A stretch of DNA of 64,000 nucleotides from Chloroflexi bacterium HGW-Chloroflexi-4 (GCA_002840715.1 PHBW01000015.1:1-64000); one strand, 5' to 3'. Positions 51,774 through 61,387 are shown, numbered from the stretch's first letter. Notes: generated from the letters alone by a model not told the origin. Translations and numbers: made by a program.

Positions 51774-52720
51774 TTTTCTGATGATATAGAACATAATTCA
51801 TTAGCAAGGTTGATGAAATCCTGGGTGACCCAGATACGTCCAGATCTGAGGGGATATTCACCGTGCAACAGGTCCCTCCAGCGGGCGGGTATGCCTGACA
51901 GGCCGTACATGGCGCCGGCAAGAGCGCCGGTGACCGTACCCGTCGTATCCGCATCATTGCCAAGGTTTACAGCCTGTACCAGTGCTTCTTCAAAAGACTG
52001 GGTGGTAAGGACTGCCCACAAGGCGCTTTCAAAGGTGTGTAGCGCCCAGCCTGAATTCTTGAGATCATCGCGAGAGCGCATGGGTGCCAGACTGATGGCC
52101 AATGAAAATTCTTCGGTAAGGGGGACCTGGGCAGTGCATTCCACGATTGCTGCACGCAAGGCGGCACCCGGCGGGGTGGAGGATTCGCGCAGAATCAACT
52201 TTCTCAGGATCAGGTTCAATAATATAGCCGCGTTGACGGCATCTGCGTTTTTGTGGGTGACCTCGGATTGAAGTCGGGTTTCAGCCACGAGCAGCGCGAG
52301 GTTTTGATGTCTTGCGATGGCCAGCGGCCAGCAGCGCATCATTGCGCCGTTGGGGGCGCTGTCGGGATTGTCGTCACAGACCTTTTGAGCGGCATCCTGC
52401 CATGGGGTTCCCCCGGCGATCAGTCTAAGCACCTTGGCGGTGCTGATGCCCACATCCGCGGGGTGACTCTGAAACCAGCCGGTGAAGCGGCCGGCCAGAT
52501 CCTGTCCATCAAGTGGATTGGCATGCTGAAGACTTTCAGCAACTGCCAGAGCCATCTCGGTGTCGTCCGTGAAACTGCCGGCGGGCAGGGCACCTGAGGC
52601 CATTTCGGAGAGCATGTTGTAGATGGAACTGGGTGGCTTGAACTCCAACGGCATTCCAAGTGCATCGCCAACAGCCGCACCAACAGCTATACCTTGAAGA
52701 CGGTCAGACAAGTCTTTCAT
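51770..52720 (-). CDS. ADP-ribosylglycohydrolase family protein
   Basis: A 316-residue all-helical hydrolase of the DraG/ARH family, removing ADP-ribose from a protein, nucleic acid or small molecule. The binuclear metal site is visible as GAAVGDALGMPLE near residue 14, TDDTEMALA near 52 and GNDADTTGTVTGALAGA near 250. The ATG at 52720 is preceded by AAGGAG; an earlier in-frame start is rejected for lacking one. It overlaps the glycosyltransferase gene by 17 bp and is the last gene of a seven-gene operon with sbcD and sbcC. No ADP-ribosyltransferase is seen nearby, so its target is unknown. Confidence 0.9.
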   Translation of the reverse strand: MKDLSDRLQGIAVGAAVGDALGMPLEFKPPSSIYNMLSEMASGALPAGSFTDDTEMALAVAESLQHANPLDGQDLAGRFTGWFQSHPADVGISTAKVLRLIAGGTPWQDAAQKVCDDNPDSAPNGAMMRCWPLAIARHQNLALLVAETRLQSEVTHKNADAVNAAILLNLILRKLILRESSTPPGAALRAAIVECTAQVPLTEEFSLAISLAPMRSRDDLKNSGWALHTFESALWAVLTTQSFEEALVQAVNLGNDADTTGTVTGALAGAMYGLSGIPARWRDLLHGEYPLRSGRIWVTQDFINLANELCSISSEN

Positions 52721-53873
52721 AGAACTCCTTGACTTTGACACGCGCGGCTTCTATACCTGCCTTTTCACGTATGACCTGTGCATTACGTTTGGCGGCTGCA
52801 GAACGAAGCTCTGTGTTTTCGAGGGCTTGCAGAATGGCGTTGGACAGGGTAGTGGGGTTCGCGGGATCAACCAGCAGACCATTTTCACCATCCGAGATCC
52901 ATTCATGGATGGACTGGATGTCACCGCATATGGGGAAGCAGCCTATAGCCATGGCTTCGAGAAGTGAGTTGGGGCTGCCATCGTGTGTGCTGTTGGAGAC
53001 CATCACCTGAGATTTGGCATATTCGCACCACAATTCAGGTTGAGAGACATAAGGCAGAAAACGTACGTTCTTTTGGATTCCAAGCAGGTCGACCCAGTTG
53101 TGGGCTTCCGGTTGACCTTCCATGGAGGCACAGACGAACTGGACTTCGGGCATTTTGGACAGCACCAGCGGAATGGCCTTGAAAAAAGTGTCGGTGCGGA
53201 CGTAAGAGCGCAATCCGCGCGGGTTGATGACCTGGGGTGGATCGGTGTGTTGGATGCCGCGGGTGATTACTACCAACTCATCCACGTCGGTGCCGCCGTT
53301 GCCGGGCACGACCAGACAGGGTTTTTGCGGGTCAAAACCCCACTGCTGCGCGCGCTGGCAATCGCATTGGGTATCTGACATGAGCGCATCTGCGCGGCGC
53401 AGGGCTTTGCGGGTCATGGTTTCCATGCGACCGGTGGAGGAGGCGTGCAGGGTAAAGTCGTTGCCCCAGGTGGAAAGAATCAGTGGGTATTCAGGAGGTG
53501 TTGAGGCGGCCAGCATACCTTCAAAGGGGATGCGGAAGGCATGTACCCGGTCGGGTTTTTCTGAAGTAAGGATTTCGAGATACTCACCAACATGGCCGGA
53601 GAGCATCCACGGGCCGAGCAGGTGGCGCAGGCGTTGTGCCAGAGGACGAAAACGGCTGACCATCTGCTTGATGATGTTTTTGGTCCCCGTACCAGCCTGG
53701 CTGCCGCCCTGAGAGGCGAAGGCCAGCGGCAGCACATAGAGCTTTTGCAATCCGTCGATGGGTTCGCAGGGATAGGATGAAACCAAGACCAGCTTATAAT
53801 TGAGCGGCTTGAGCATGGCGATCCAGCGCCGGGTAATGGGGGAGCGTCCGTCTGCGATTAATAATAACTTCAT
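52704..53873 (-). CDS. Glycosyltransferase, GT4-like (first)
   Basis: A 389-residue GT-B-fold glycosyltransferase. The nucleotide-sugar-binding region shows THDGSPNSLLEAMAIGCFPICG (E of the E-x7-E motif) and ENGLLVDPANPTTLSNAI. The N-terminal Rossmann half begins LLLIADGRSPITRRW. ILSTWGNDFTLHAS is also family-typical. It transfers a sugar from an activated donor to an unknown acceptor in the cytoplasm. The ATG overlaps the preceding glycosyltransferase stop (ATGA). Confidence 0.9.
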   Translation of the reverse strand: MKLLLIADGRSPITRRWIAMLKPLNYKLVLVSSYPCEPIDGLQKLYVLPLAFASQGGSQAGTGTKNIIKQMVSRFRPLAQRLRHLLGPWMLSGHVGEYLEILTSEKPDRVHAFRIPFEGMLAASTPPEYPLILSTWGNDFTLHASSTGRMETMTRKALRRADALMSDTQCDCQRAQQWGFDPQKPCLVVPGNGGTDVDELVVITRGIQHTDPPQVINPRGLRSYVRTDTFFKAIPLVLSKMPEVQFVCASMEGQPEAHNWVDLLGIQKNVRFLPYVSQPELWCEYAKSQVMVSNSTHDGSPNSLLEAMAIGCFPICGDIQSIHEWISDGENGLLVDPANPTTLSNAILQALENTELRSAAAKRNAQVIREKAGIEAARVKVKEFYERLV

Positions 53874-54961
53874 AATACTGATTTTATCGCTTTCGCAAAA
53901 GAATCGAGCATGATTTCGAGATTGACTTCTTCGCTGACGATATGGTATGAAGCCAGCCCCATGGCGCGCAATTTGGCAATATCGGACAGCGCGGAGGTCA
54001 GAGCCACCGTCAAGGTTTCGAGATTGGCGGCGGGCAGCAGTACCCCGTTTTCGGGGCGCACGAGTTCACCTTGAGTGCCGTCGGCTTGGCCGACGATCAC
54101 CGGCAAGGCGTGCGCCATGGCTTGTTGAACGGCCAGACCGCCGGTGCCGGGCAGCACAAAAAGATCAGCCTGGTTGAAATAAGGATCAAGTTTGGCGCCG
54201 TGTTTGGCGCCGGTGAAGTGGGCATTCGGGAAAACCGTTTTGGCCAAGGCTTCAAGCCGGGCGCGATCGGGTCCGTCGCCAACGATGGTCAGACTGGGAG
54301 TCAACTTGGCAGGCAGGGTGGCGCAGGCTTTCAGCAGCAGGTCAATTTTTTTGCGTTCCTGCAGGCGGCCGACGAAAAGCAAATTGGGTTTGCCGTTCTT
54401 GTAGACATTTGAGCGGTGAGGGGCAGTCTGGGTGGGGCGGTGTGCGACTGCGTTGGCAGCTACAAAGACACGCTGTGGTGAAAGCCCGCAGGCAGTGTAT
54501 TGTTCCGCACCGGTTTTGGAATAGGCTATCACTGCGTCAAGCGAGTTTATGAAACTGCTGCGCAAGATGGATTCCGCTTTACCGGCGGGCGGAGCGCCGA
54601 GACCCCAGCCGATGACCGGCAGTCCGCGGTGTTTCATCCATTGAATAGCGATTGGGGTTGAAAGGTAGCGCGCGTTGGCTTCGACGATCAGCACATTGGG
54701 CTGCCAGCGTTCCAGCCATTGGAGGGCTCCCTGCTGGTAAAGGGCATAAGTCTTGCCTCTCGAAATGTGCAGGTTGCGTGCTGGTTGAAAATCTCCGTTT
54801 TGCAGACCGGGGGCAGTGTGAATGGCCTCTTCAGGGCGCGGGTCTCCGGCAAAAAGGCTAAACCCTTGCAGGCAGGATTTTGCCAGCAAATTGAAAAATG
54901 GCGCGCGATATTCCGGGAAGACGCGCTGCTGCAATCCGAGGCGGACGGGGATGACGGTCAT
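53870..54961 (-). CDS. Glycosyltransferase, GT4-like (second)
   Basis: A 363-residue GT-B protein. LLFVGRLQERKKIDLLLKAC near residue 195 and TIVGDGPDRARLEALA near 224 are the GT4 hinge and donor-domain marks, and the C-terminal half continues with FVLPGTGGLAVQQAMAHALPVI. The usual E-x7-E is altered here (GTGGLAVQQAMAHALP; first Glu replaced by Gln), which may affect the retaining mechanism. Both ends overlap neighbours by 4 bp (ATGA), including the sbcC stop. Confidence 0.87.
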   Translation of the reverse strand: MTVIPVRLGLQQRVFPEYRAPFFNLLAKSCLQGFSLFAGDPRPEEAIHTAPGLQNGDFQPARNLHISRGKTYALYQQGALQWLERWQPNVLIVEANARYLSTPIAIQWMKHRGLPVIGWGLGAPPAGKAESILRSSFINSLDAVIAYSKTGAEQYTACGLSPQRVFVAANAVAHRPTQTAPHRSNVYKNGKPNLLFVGRLQERKKIDLLLKACATLPAKLTPSLTIVGDGPDRARLEALAKTVFPNAHFTGAKHGAKLDPYFNQADLFVLPGTGGLAVQQAMAHALPVIVGQADGTQGELVRPENGVLLPAANLETLTVALTSALSDIAKLRAMGLASYHIVSEEVNLEIMLDSFAKAIKSVL

Positions 54962-57540
54962 GCAGCCACCACCCTAACTTGCGAGCCGTTTGACTCTTTG
55001 GAGATCTCAATGCGGGCTGAAAAAGCGTCTTTTAGTTCTTCAAGGTGGGTGATGACTATGATCTTTGAAAATTCATCACGCACATAATTAATAGCTTCAA
55101 TCAAGCGCTGACGCCCTTCGGCATCCTGGCTGCCAAAACCCTCGTCAATCACCAAGGTGGATAATCTGGCCCCGGCGCGGTGGGCCAGCATACGGCTCAA
55201 GGCCAGGCGCAAGGCGAAGTTGATTCTGAAGGCTTCACCGCCAGAGAAGAGCTCGTAAGCGCGTTCCTCCGCGGAGGAGCTAATCATGATGTCCAGGGTT
55301 TCTTTGCGGTCTTCACGTTTGCTGTCTCGATATTCACGCTGGGTGGCAAAGGTCAGCCGCATCATTCCGGAGGAGAGGCGATCGAGCACCTCATTGGCGT
55401 GCTCTTCAATCTCGGGCAGGGATTGTTCAATCAAGAGGGCAGGGATCCCGTCTTTGCCAAAGGCTTTTTCAAGCATTTTCAATTTGGCAACCTGTTTTAG
55501 AATCTCCTGCTTTTCTTCCTCTTTTGCAGCTTGCTGCTTTTTAACGTCATCCAGTACATCCACACGGTTGCGGGCGTAGCCCACTTTGGTGAGCAGACTG
55601 TTAACCTGCTCTTGCAGGTCGCGGTAAGTGCGCTGCAATTCAGCCAGGTCGGGCGAGGCAGCAAGGCTCTCGTTCAGCTTCTGACTGGCGGATTGGTATT
55701 CCTTCTCGAGGGTTTGGAGGTGCTTTTCAGAGACATCCACGGATTTTTCGAGGGTTTCAATTTCGCGTTCAAGAGGTACAAGGGCTGAACGCGCCTGCTC
55801 AAGCGACAGCAGTTGCGCTTGATATTCGCGGCCGGCCTCTTCTGCAGCGCGCGCCCGGGCGTGCGCTGCGGCGTCGTAGCCCAATTTTTTTAGTTCCTTG
55901 TCAATTTCAGCCAATGCAGCGCGTGCATCAGCGGCAAAATCTTCCAGTTTAAGGCTGGTGCGCAGCGTTTCGATGCGTTTAAGACCGTCTGCCTGCCACT
56001 TTTCAATATCGGCCTGGCTGCGAGTCAGTTCTTCTGATTTGGAATCGAAGAGGCGCTGTTGAAGTTTGAGGTCGGCTTCCACACGCTGCAGGGAGGCCAG
56101 CGCGGTTTCTTTTTCTTTATATTGGGCATCCACCCCTTCGAAGAATTTGAGGTTTTTGCGGTAGATTTCGGCTTTTTGGGTGCCTCGGGCGGTCAGATCG
56201 TTGATAATGTGCTGTTTTTCGGTTTCTTGTAGCGGTTTTTCGCAGGTGGGGCAGTTGGCGCCGTGGATCTCCTGCAGTTCCTTACGATGGTCGGCGAGTT
56301 CGTCCATTTCTACTTTGAGGACGGCGTTTTCAGCCTTGGCTCGGGCTTTTTCAGCTTGCAAGTCTTGCATGTCTTTTTCAAGCACGGCCCGCATCTGCAG
56401 TTGAGCTTCATCCGCGGCGACGGCCTGTTTTGCTTCTTCGACCTGTTTCTGAAGTTCAGGAAGACGACTTCGTAGGCTCGCGATCTCGGCTTCTTTGCTG
56501 CTCAAGGCATTGAATTCAGCCTGCAGGCTGGCGCGTTCACCTTCGATTTTCAAGAGGGGCGCCTGACGTTTTGACTCATGCTGGTGAAAATTGACAGCCT
56601 GGGCATCCAGTTCGGTCAGCTTTTTCTGCTGTTCAAGCCAGGCGGCATGCCCGGCGCGGATTTGGACTTCATTGGCGATTTGCAGACGAAAGGTTTTTTG
56701 TTCCTCCTGACGTTCACGCAGGTCATCCAGTTTTTGATCTAGTTCAGATTTTAAGCGCTTGATCTCGATGGATTGCTTTTCAAGCAGGGCTTTGTCGCTT
56801 TCAAGGCGGTCGGCAATCAAGCGTTGTTGATCGAGAATTTGTTTGCTGGCCTGCGCCAGGGCATTTTGTGTTTCGTGTTCCTGCTGAAGAGCTTTGAGTG
56901 CGGCAAGACGATCCTGTTCTTCGTTTAACTCGGAGGCATATTCAGCCAGAATGCCTTCAACATTGGCCAGTTCGAGCTCGCGGGTGCGGCGGCGTTTGAG
57001 GGCTTCGTCCTTATACTGCTCCCAGACTTCAAGACCGAGGATGCTGGCCAGAATACGTTTACGGTCGGCCGGGCGCTGCTGGGCAAATTGGTCTGCTTTG
57101 CCCTGCAAAAAGAAGGAAGCATTAATAAATGTTTCATAATCCAACCGCAGGGTCTGACGGATGCGTTCCTCGGTGGCGCGCAGGGTGGCTTCAGTTAGCG
57201 GACGCCAGCCTTCATCTTCGGCGCGAATGAAAAAATCCAACGTGGTTGTTTTGCCTTTATATTTCATCCGTTGAACACGATAACGGGCATTCTCGTAATC
57301 AAAATCCATGATTACTTCGGCAGGTTTATTTATTTTTGGAGATTGTGCCCTGTGATTAATTACGGCATCGTCATTTCGACGCGCTTCACCAAAAAGCACC
57401 CAGGTAATGGCATCCAGCAGGGATGACTTGCCTGCGCCGTTCGAGCCGGAGATGCAGGCCATGTCAAAACCGGTGAAATCCAGGTCCACAGGGTCGTAGT
57501 ATGAAAGAAAACCCTTGATCTGCAGACGGACTGGAATCAT
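54958..57540 (-). CDS. sbcC: DNA double-strand-end nuclease subunit SbcC (Rad50-like)
   Basis: An 860-residue SMC-type ATPase that pairs with SbcD to cut hairpins and process DNA ends. Walker A is GSNGAGKSS at residues 32-40. Long coiled coils run about 165-425 and 455-700, joined at the zinc hook C430-P-T-C433. The C-terminal lobe has the signature LFSGGEAFRINFAL and Walker B LVIDEGFGSQD. It is shorter than E. coli SbcC (about 1050) because its coils are shorter. It overlaps the CNNM gene stop by 4 bp; sbcD lies one gene upstream. Confidence 0.95.
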   Translation of the reverse strand: MIPVRLQIKGFLSYYDPVDLDFTGFDMACISGSNGAGKSSLLDAITWVLFGEARRNDDAVINHRAQSPKINKPAEVIMDFDYENARYRVQRMKYKGKTTTLDFFIRAEDEGWRPLTEATLRATEERIRQTLRLDYETFINASFFLQGKADQFAQQRPADRKRILASILGLEVWEQYKDEALKRRRTRELELANVEGILAEYASELNEEQDRLAALKALQQEHETQNALAQASKQILDQQRLIADRLESDKALLEKQSIEIKRLKSELDQKLDDLRERQEEQKTFRLQIANEVQIRAGHAAWLEQQKKLTELDAQAVNFHQHESKRQAPLLKIEGERASLQAEFNALSSKEAEIASLRSRLPELQKQVEEAKQAVAADEAQLQMRAVLEKDMQDLQAEKARAKAENAVLKVEMDELADHRKELQEIHGANCPTCEKPLQETEKQHIINDLTARGTQKAEIYRKNLKFFEGVDAQYKEKETALASLQRVEADLKLQQRLFDSKSEELTRSQADIEKWQADGLKRIETLRTSLKLEDFAADARAALAEIDKELKKLGYDAAAHARARAAEEAGREYQAQLLSLEQARSALVPLEREIETLEKSVDVSEKHLQTLEKEYQSASQKLNESLAASPDLAELQRTYRDLQEQVNSLLTKVGYARNRVDVLDDVKKQQAAKEEEKQEILKQVAKLKMLEKAFGKDGIPALLIEQSLPEIEEHANEVLDRLSSGMMRLTFATQREYRDSKREDRKETLDIMISSSAEERAYELFSGGEAFRINFALRLALSRMLAHRAGARLSTLVIDEGFGSQDAEGRQRLIEAINYVRDEFSKIIVITHLEELKDAFSARIEISKESNGSQVRVVAA

Positions 57541-58865
57541 GCTTTGTCAACCTTGTGGGATTTGGGGGTGTCATATTTACTAAGCAGCACCTTATCCACA
57601 CGGCGGTCATCCATATCCACAACCTCAAAGCGGTAGTTCAATAAGTGGAAGTGCTGACCGGTAGTTGGGATGGATCCGATCTGATTCATAACAAAGCCGC
57701 CCACAGTGTGGTAGCCAACCTTGTCTTCTTCCGGCAGTTCATCCACATCGAGGAGTTCTTTCAATTCATCAATAGGAAGCAGGCCATCCAGAAGATAGCT
57801 GCCGTCCTCCCGGATGATGATCTCGGAGTCCGAGCTTTCATCCGCGCTGGGGATCTCGCCGACAATGGATTCGAGAATATCGAAAAGGGTGGCCATGCCC
57901 TGCAGTCCACCGTATTCATCCACGATCATGACTTCGTGGGTGCCGCCTTCGCGCACCATTTCAAGCATGCGCATGGCAGGGGTGTTCTCGGGCACCCAAA
58001 TAGGTTTGGTGACCATATCCAATAAATTGAAGGGCGTATTGGTGACGAATTTTTCAAGCACGTCCTTGGCGTTTAAGATGCCAACCACATTGTCGAGCGA
58101 AGACTGGGCAACCGGAAAACGTGAATGGCTGCTGGCCATGATCTGCTTGAGAAGCTGCTCGGGGGTGTCGTTGGCGTCAAGCCATTCGATCTCGGTACGG
58201 GGGGTCATGATGGCATTGACCGAACGATCGTTCAAGCGGAAGACACCCTCCACCATGTCCTGTTCAACGGCGTCAAAAACTCCCACCTGGGTGCCCTGTT
58301 CGATGAGACCCTTGATCTCATCCTCGGTGATGGGGGGCTCTTTTGAAGCGGACATGCCTAAGATTTTCAAACCCAAATCGGTTGAGGCAGCCAACAGGCG
58401 CACGACCGGCGACATAGCTTTGGAGAGGAATTTCATGAACCCAGACACTTGAGAAGCGATTTTTTCGGGGTTGTTCATGGCGATGCGCTTGGGAATCAAC
58501 TCTCCGAGCACCAGCGAAAGATAAGTGGTGACAATAACCACCAGTACTATCGATATGCCGCCAGCGTAAGGCACCAACCATGGCACCTTTGCCAGCCAGA
58601 CGGTCAGTCTTTCAGCCAAAGTTGCGCCACCCAGGGCACCGGTGAAAATGCCAACCAAGGTGATGCCAATTTGCACTGCGGAGAGCAGGCGGCTGGAGGA
58701 TTTGAGAAGTTCCAATGCAGATTGAGAGCCTTTATCACCGTCTTCAGCGCGCTGCTCGAGCCTCACTTTTCTGGACGAAATCAATGCCAATTCTGACATT
58801 GAGAAGAATCCGTTGATGAGGATAAGCACAAGGATGAAAAGGATCTCTAAAAACAGGTTGTTCAT
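57537..58865 (-). CDS. CNNM/CorC-type transporter-like protein (DUF21-CBS-CorC_HlyC)
   Basis: A 442-residue membrane protein of the CNNM/CorC family, linked to Mg2+ (or Co2+) efflux and once called hemolysin-like. DUF21 with about three to four helices covers residues 1-190 (motif MSELALISSRKVRLEQRAEDG). CBS domains lie at about 205-265 and 275-335 (TPRTEIEWLDAND; DEYGGLQGMATLFDILE), followed by a CorC_HlyC acidic domain at 350-430. It sits between sbcD and sbcC with 4-bp overlaps at both ends, so the three are made from one message, an unusual arrangement. Confidence 0.93.
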   Translation of the reverse strand: MNNLFLEILFILVLILINGFFSMSELALISSRKVRLEQRAEDGDKGSQSALELLKSSSRLLSAVQIGITLVGIFTGALGGATLAERLTVWLAKVPWLVPYAGGISIVLVVIVTTYLSLVLGELIPKRIAMNNPEKIASQVSGFMKFLSKAMSPVVRLLAASTDLGLKILGMSASKEPPITEDEIKGLIEQGTQVGVFDAVEQDMVEGVFRLNDRSVNAIMTPRTEIEWLDANDTPEQLLKQIMASSHSRFPVAQSSLDNVVGILNAKDVLEKFVTNTPFNLLDMVTKPIWVPENTPAMRMLEMVREGGTHEVMIVDEYGGLQGMATLFDILESIVGEIPSADESSDSEIIIREDGSYLLDGLLPIDELKELLDVDELPEEDKVGYHTVGGFVMNQIGSIPTTGQHFHLLNYRFEVVDMDDRRVDKVLLSKYDTPKSHKVDKA

Positions 58866-60124
58866 TCATTTGCTCCAGATTGCAGATCAACTTCGGCCAT
58901 GCCCGAGACTTCTTGAATAATGGAAGCGGCCAGCGCTTGCAGCGGTTGGGTGTTCTCCGGGTCTAGTTTTACGGTCTGCCAATAGCGCCCCAAGAGTTCT
59001 ATGGGGGTCAGGTTGGCCACAGATTCATCAGGCGAGAAGCGTGAACGCGCTTCCTCCTGCGGACGTCGCACCAAATGGAATTCAAAAGCCGAAGCGCATT
59101 TCTCACGCAGCGCAGCTTCATCCAGAAAGACTTCAGTCTCACGCGGATAATCAACAACAAGTCGAAGCATGGCATCAACGAGCTGATCTTCGGCGGGCAG
59201 CACAGCAAGTATTTTTTCCATCAGGTTGTCGCCGGTCTTGACCTTTACTGCAAGGTCGATGAAGCACCTGCCTGAAAGTATATGCGCCTTGTAGATCGTG
59301 TGACCCTTTTCGATTTTCGCGATAACGAAAAACTTGTCATCCGCGGCTTCGCCGAAATCGACGCGTTCGATGGAGCCGGGATAAATGACGGGCGGGTGAG
59401 TGCCGGGGTTTAGATCTTGAAATTTGTGGATGTGGCCAAGAGCGGTGTAATCGAGGCGGGTGTCTTTGACCAGCGAACCTGGCAGCACCAGATCTTTGCC
59501 GAGCATGACCGTGCGCTCGTTGCCGTAAAGTGCGCCTTGAATGGATGCGTGCGCGGTCATGATGGTGGGCAGGTCGGGATCAAGCTCGTTCATCCAGTCT
59601 TGCACGACATCGCCGATGCGCTTTTCAATCTCTTCGTTGGCGGTTTCTGCCGAGATGCCGGCGTCTTGTTGGGAGGCCATCAACCCTGATCGGAAGATCC
59701 ACGGCAGGGCGATCATTTGAAGAGGCAGATTCCACAGGTCGGCAGGTTTGAGAAATTCGGGTTTGTTGATCACGCGCACATAAGGCACTTCAAGAGTGTC
59801 AAATTCCTGCAGGGTGTGGGCGCGTCCGCTGGCCGGACTGACATCGTGATTACCTGTGAGCAAAATGGTGGGGATTTTGGCGTCAGAAAGGCGCATGATG
59901 CGCCTGCCCCATTCACGCTGGTAGGTGGGTGAGGGCAGACGGTCTTTATAGGCATCCCCGGCGAAGATCACCAAGTCAACCTTTTCAGAGATGGCGGCAT
60001 TAACGATGTTGTCGAGCGATTTGAGAAAATCCAAGACGCGCAGGGGCAACCCTGAAACGGCGTCATGCCTTCCGTGGCTGGCGATATCAATATGCGCGTC
60101 GGCAAAATGCAATACTTTAATCAT
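58862..60124 (-). CDS. sbcD: Exonuclease subunit SbcD (Mre11-like)
   Basis: A 420-residue metallophosphoesterase nuclease. The calcineurin-type metal motifs are FADAHID (with D and H), FAGDAYKDR, LTGNHDVS, a TAHAS segment and ALGHIHKFQ. It forms the nuclease core of the SbcCD complex. The start at 60124 (MIKVLHFADAH) matches the family; a TTG four codons upstream is less likely. It begins 27 bp after the C39 peptidase gene stop, and its stop overlaps the CNNM start (ATGA). Confidence 0.93.
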   Translation of the reverse strand: MIKVLHFADAHIDIASHGRHDAVSGLPLRVLDFLKSLDNIVNAAISEKVDLVIFAGDAYKDRLPSPTYQREWGRRIMRLSDAKIPTILLTGNHDVSPASGRAHTLQEFDTLEVPYVRVINKPEFLKPADLWNLPLQMIALPWIFRSGLMASQQDAGISAETANEEIEKRIGDVVQDWMNELDPDLPTIMTAHASIQGALYGNERTVMLGKDLVLPGSLVKDTRLDYTALGHIHKFQDLNPGTHPPVIYPGSIERVDFGEAADDKFFVIAKIEKGHTIYKAHILSGRCFIDLAVKVKTGDNLMEKILAVLPAEDQLVDAMLRLVVDYPRETEVFLDEAALREKCASAFEFHLVRRPQEEARSRFSPDESVANLTPIELLGRYWQTVKLDPENTQPLQALAASIIQEVSGMAEVDLQSGANE

Positions 60125-60151
60125 CGGTTGCCCCAACCGTCCGTGAGGTGT

Positions 60152-61372
60152 CTATGGGGTGATGCCCACGGCCATGGCGCGCCAGTGGTAACTTTCTTCA
60201 AGAATGTGTTCGACTTCGGCATCCAGAGTTGTGGTGGCAAGACTGATCACGTCTTGATACCGGGCAGTGTAATAATATGCGAAATAAGGACCGGTCTGGT
60301 ACCAGAGCATGCGGTAGGGCCGATGGGTTTCATCAATGGAAGGGTAGATCGCAAAGGCTTTGTCGAAGGCAGCGGCGGCGCCGTCGTATTCAGCCAGGTT
60401 TACCAGACTGGTGCCGGTGTTATACCAAGCAAAGTATTGATCTCGGGCATCTGTGAGAGAGGCTGCTTCTGAAGCAGCAAGCTCCGCGGCGAGACGGAAT
60501 GCATTGGTTTGATCTGCCAGCGGTCCGAGCGCATTGAGCACGTCATTCTCCATATCAGGAGGATACACAACAACAAAAATATAATTGAAGGCGCGCCAAT
60601 TGCTGGTCATGTCATCATAGGTGACTTTAAAACCTTTGGCTGAAGGACGGTCAGATGAATCAAGCACAGCAAGCAGGTATGAATCCTGGGTGGTGAATTC
60701 CTGTTTGGTGTCGTCATAACCAATCACCAAATTGTAGTGCCCCATCCATCCTTCGGCGGCCAGGTTTTCAGGTTCAAAGCCCTTTTCAACCAGAACGGGA
60801 AAGCCTGCATTGAGCAAGGCTTTAATGGTGTAGAGATCGCCGCCCATGCGCATGATGGCGCGCAGGTTGGTGTTATTATTGACGTAATCGAGCATTTCGT
60901 AGGGCATGACGTTCTTGTCGCGATTATTCGGTTTGAGCACCGCGGCGGTGTCTTCCTGGTTGCCGCCCGTCCACTGCCAGAAAGAAAGGGCCATAGAAAG
61001 CGTTGCCGGACCGCAGTTGTTCCACATCTGGGCTTCTGTGCGCGTGCCGGCCAGGTAAATGGATGGCGGCAGGGGCATCCGTGTGGGGGTGGGCGCCAGG
61101 GTGGGTTCGGGCGTTGGAGAGTTGACGGCTGTGGTGGGGGTGACGAGCGCGTTCATGGTGGCTTTAACCGCTGTAGCCATTTCATCCGGGGTGGATTCTG
61201 AGGGATTAAATATCACGGCCTGAGGCGGATTTATTTTGTAATAAATTTCGGTATAGATTTTATTGGTGTAATAACTGACCCGCGACCAGACAGGCGGCAG
61301 TGCAAGCACGATGCCCCCAATCACCAACAGGGCGAGAATGATATAAAGTCGTTTTTTTCTGTTTTTTTGCAT
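60152..61372 (-). CDS. C39-like papain-fold peptidase with TPR region, membrane-anchored
   Basis: A 406-residue protein anchored by one N-terminal helix (about 9-28), with a Thr/Pro linker (75-105) and a peptidase C39-like domain at about 110-260. Catalytic residues are C120 (NNCGPATLSM), H212 (GHYNLVIGYD) and D230 (TQDS). The C-terminal part (about 290-400) has two TPR-like helix pairs. The active site faces outside the cytoplasm, so it may cut an exported peptide or surface protein. The ATG at 61372 has no Shine-Dalgarno and lies at the expected transcription start of a perfect extended -10, suggesting a leaderless message. First gene of the sbcDC operon. Confidence 0.82.
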   Translation of the reverse strand: MQKNRKKRLYIILALLVIGGIVLALPPVWSRVSYYTNKIYTEIYYKINPPQAVIFNPSESTPDEMATAVKATMNALVTPTTAVNSPTPEPTLAPTPTRMPLPPSIYLAGTRTEAQMWNNCGPATLSMALSFWQWTGGNQEDTAAVLKPNNRDKNVMPYEMLDYVNNNTNLRAIMRMGGDLYTIKALLNAGFPVLVEKGFEPENLAAEGWMGHYNLVIGYDDTKQEFTTQDSYLLAVLDSSDRPSAKGFKVTYDDMTSNWRAFNYIFVVVYPPDMENDVLNALGPLADQTNAFRLAAELAASEAASLTDARDQYFAWYNTGTSLVNLAEYDGAAAAFDKAFAIYPSIDETHRPYRMLWYQTGPYFAYYYTARYQDVISLATTTLDAEVEHILEESYHWRAMAVGITP

Positions 61373-61378
61373 AGAAAG

Positions 61379-61387
61379 ATTATAACA
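61379..61387 (-). promoter_or_regulatory. Extended -10 promoter giving a leaderless transcript
   Basis: TGT-TATAAT on the minus strand, with its last base six nucleotides before the ATG of the C39 gene. The normal start position falls on the A of ATG (61372), and no Shine-Dalgarno exists. Confidence 0.55.

Noticed and set aside
51770..61372. Recognised anti-phage defence island
   Set aside because: Members resemble housekeeping families and no known defence effector (toxin, CARF, TIR, Cas) is present; kept as a hypothesis only.
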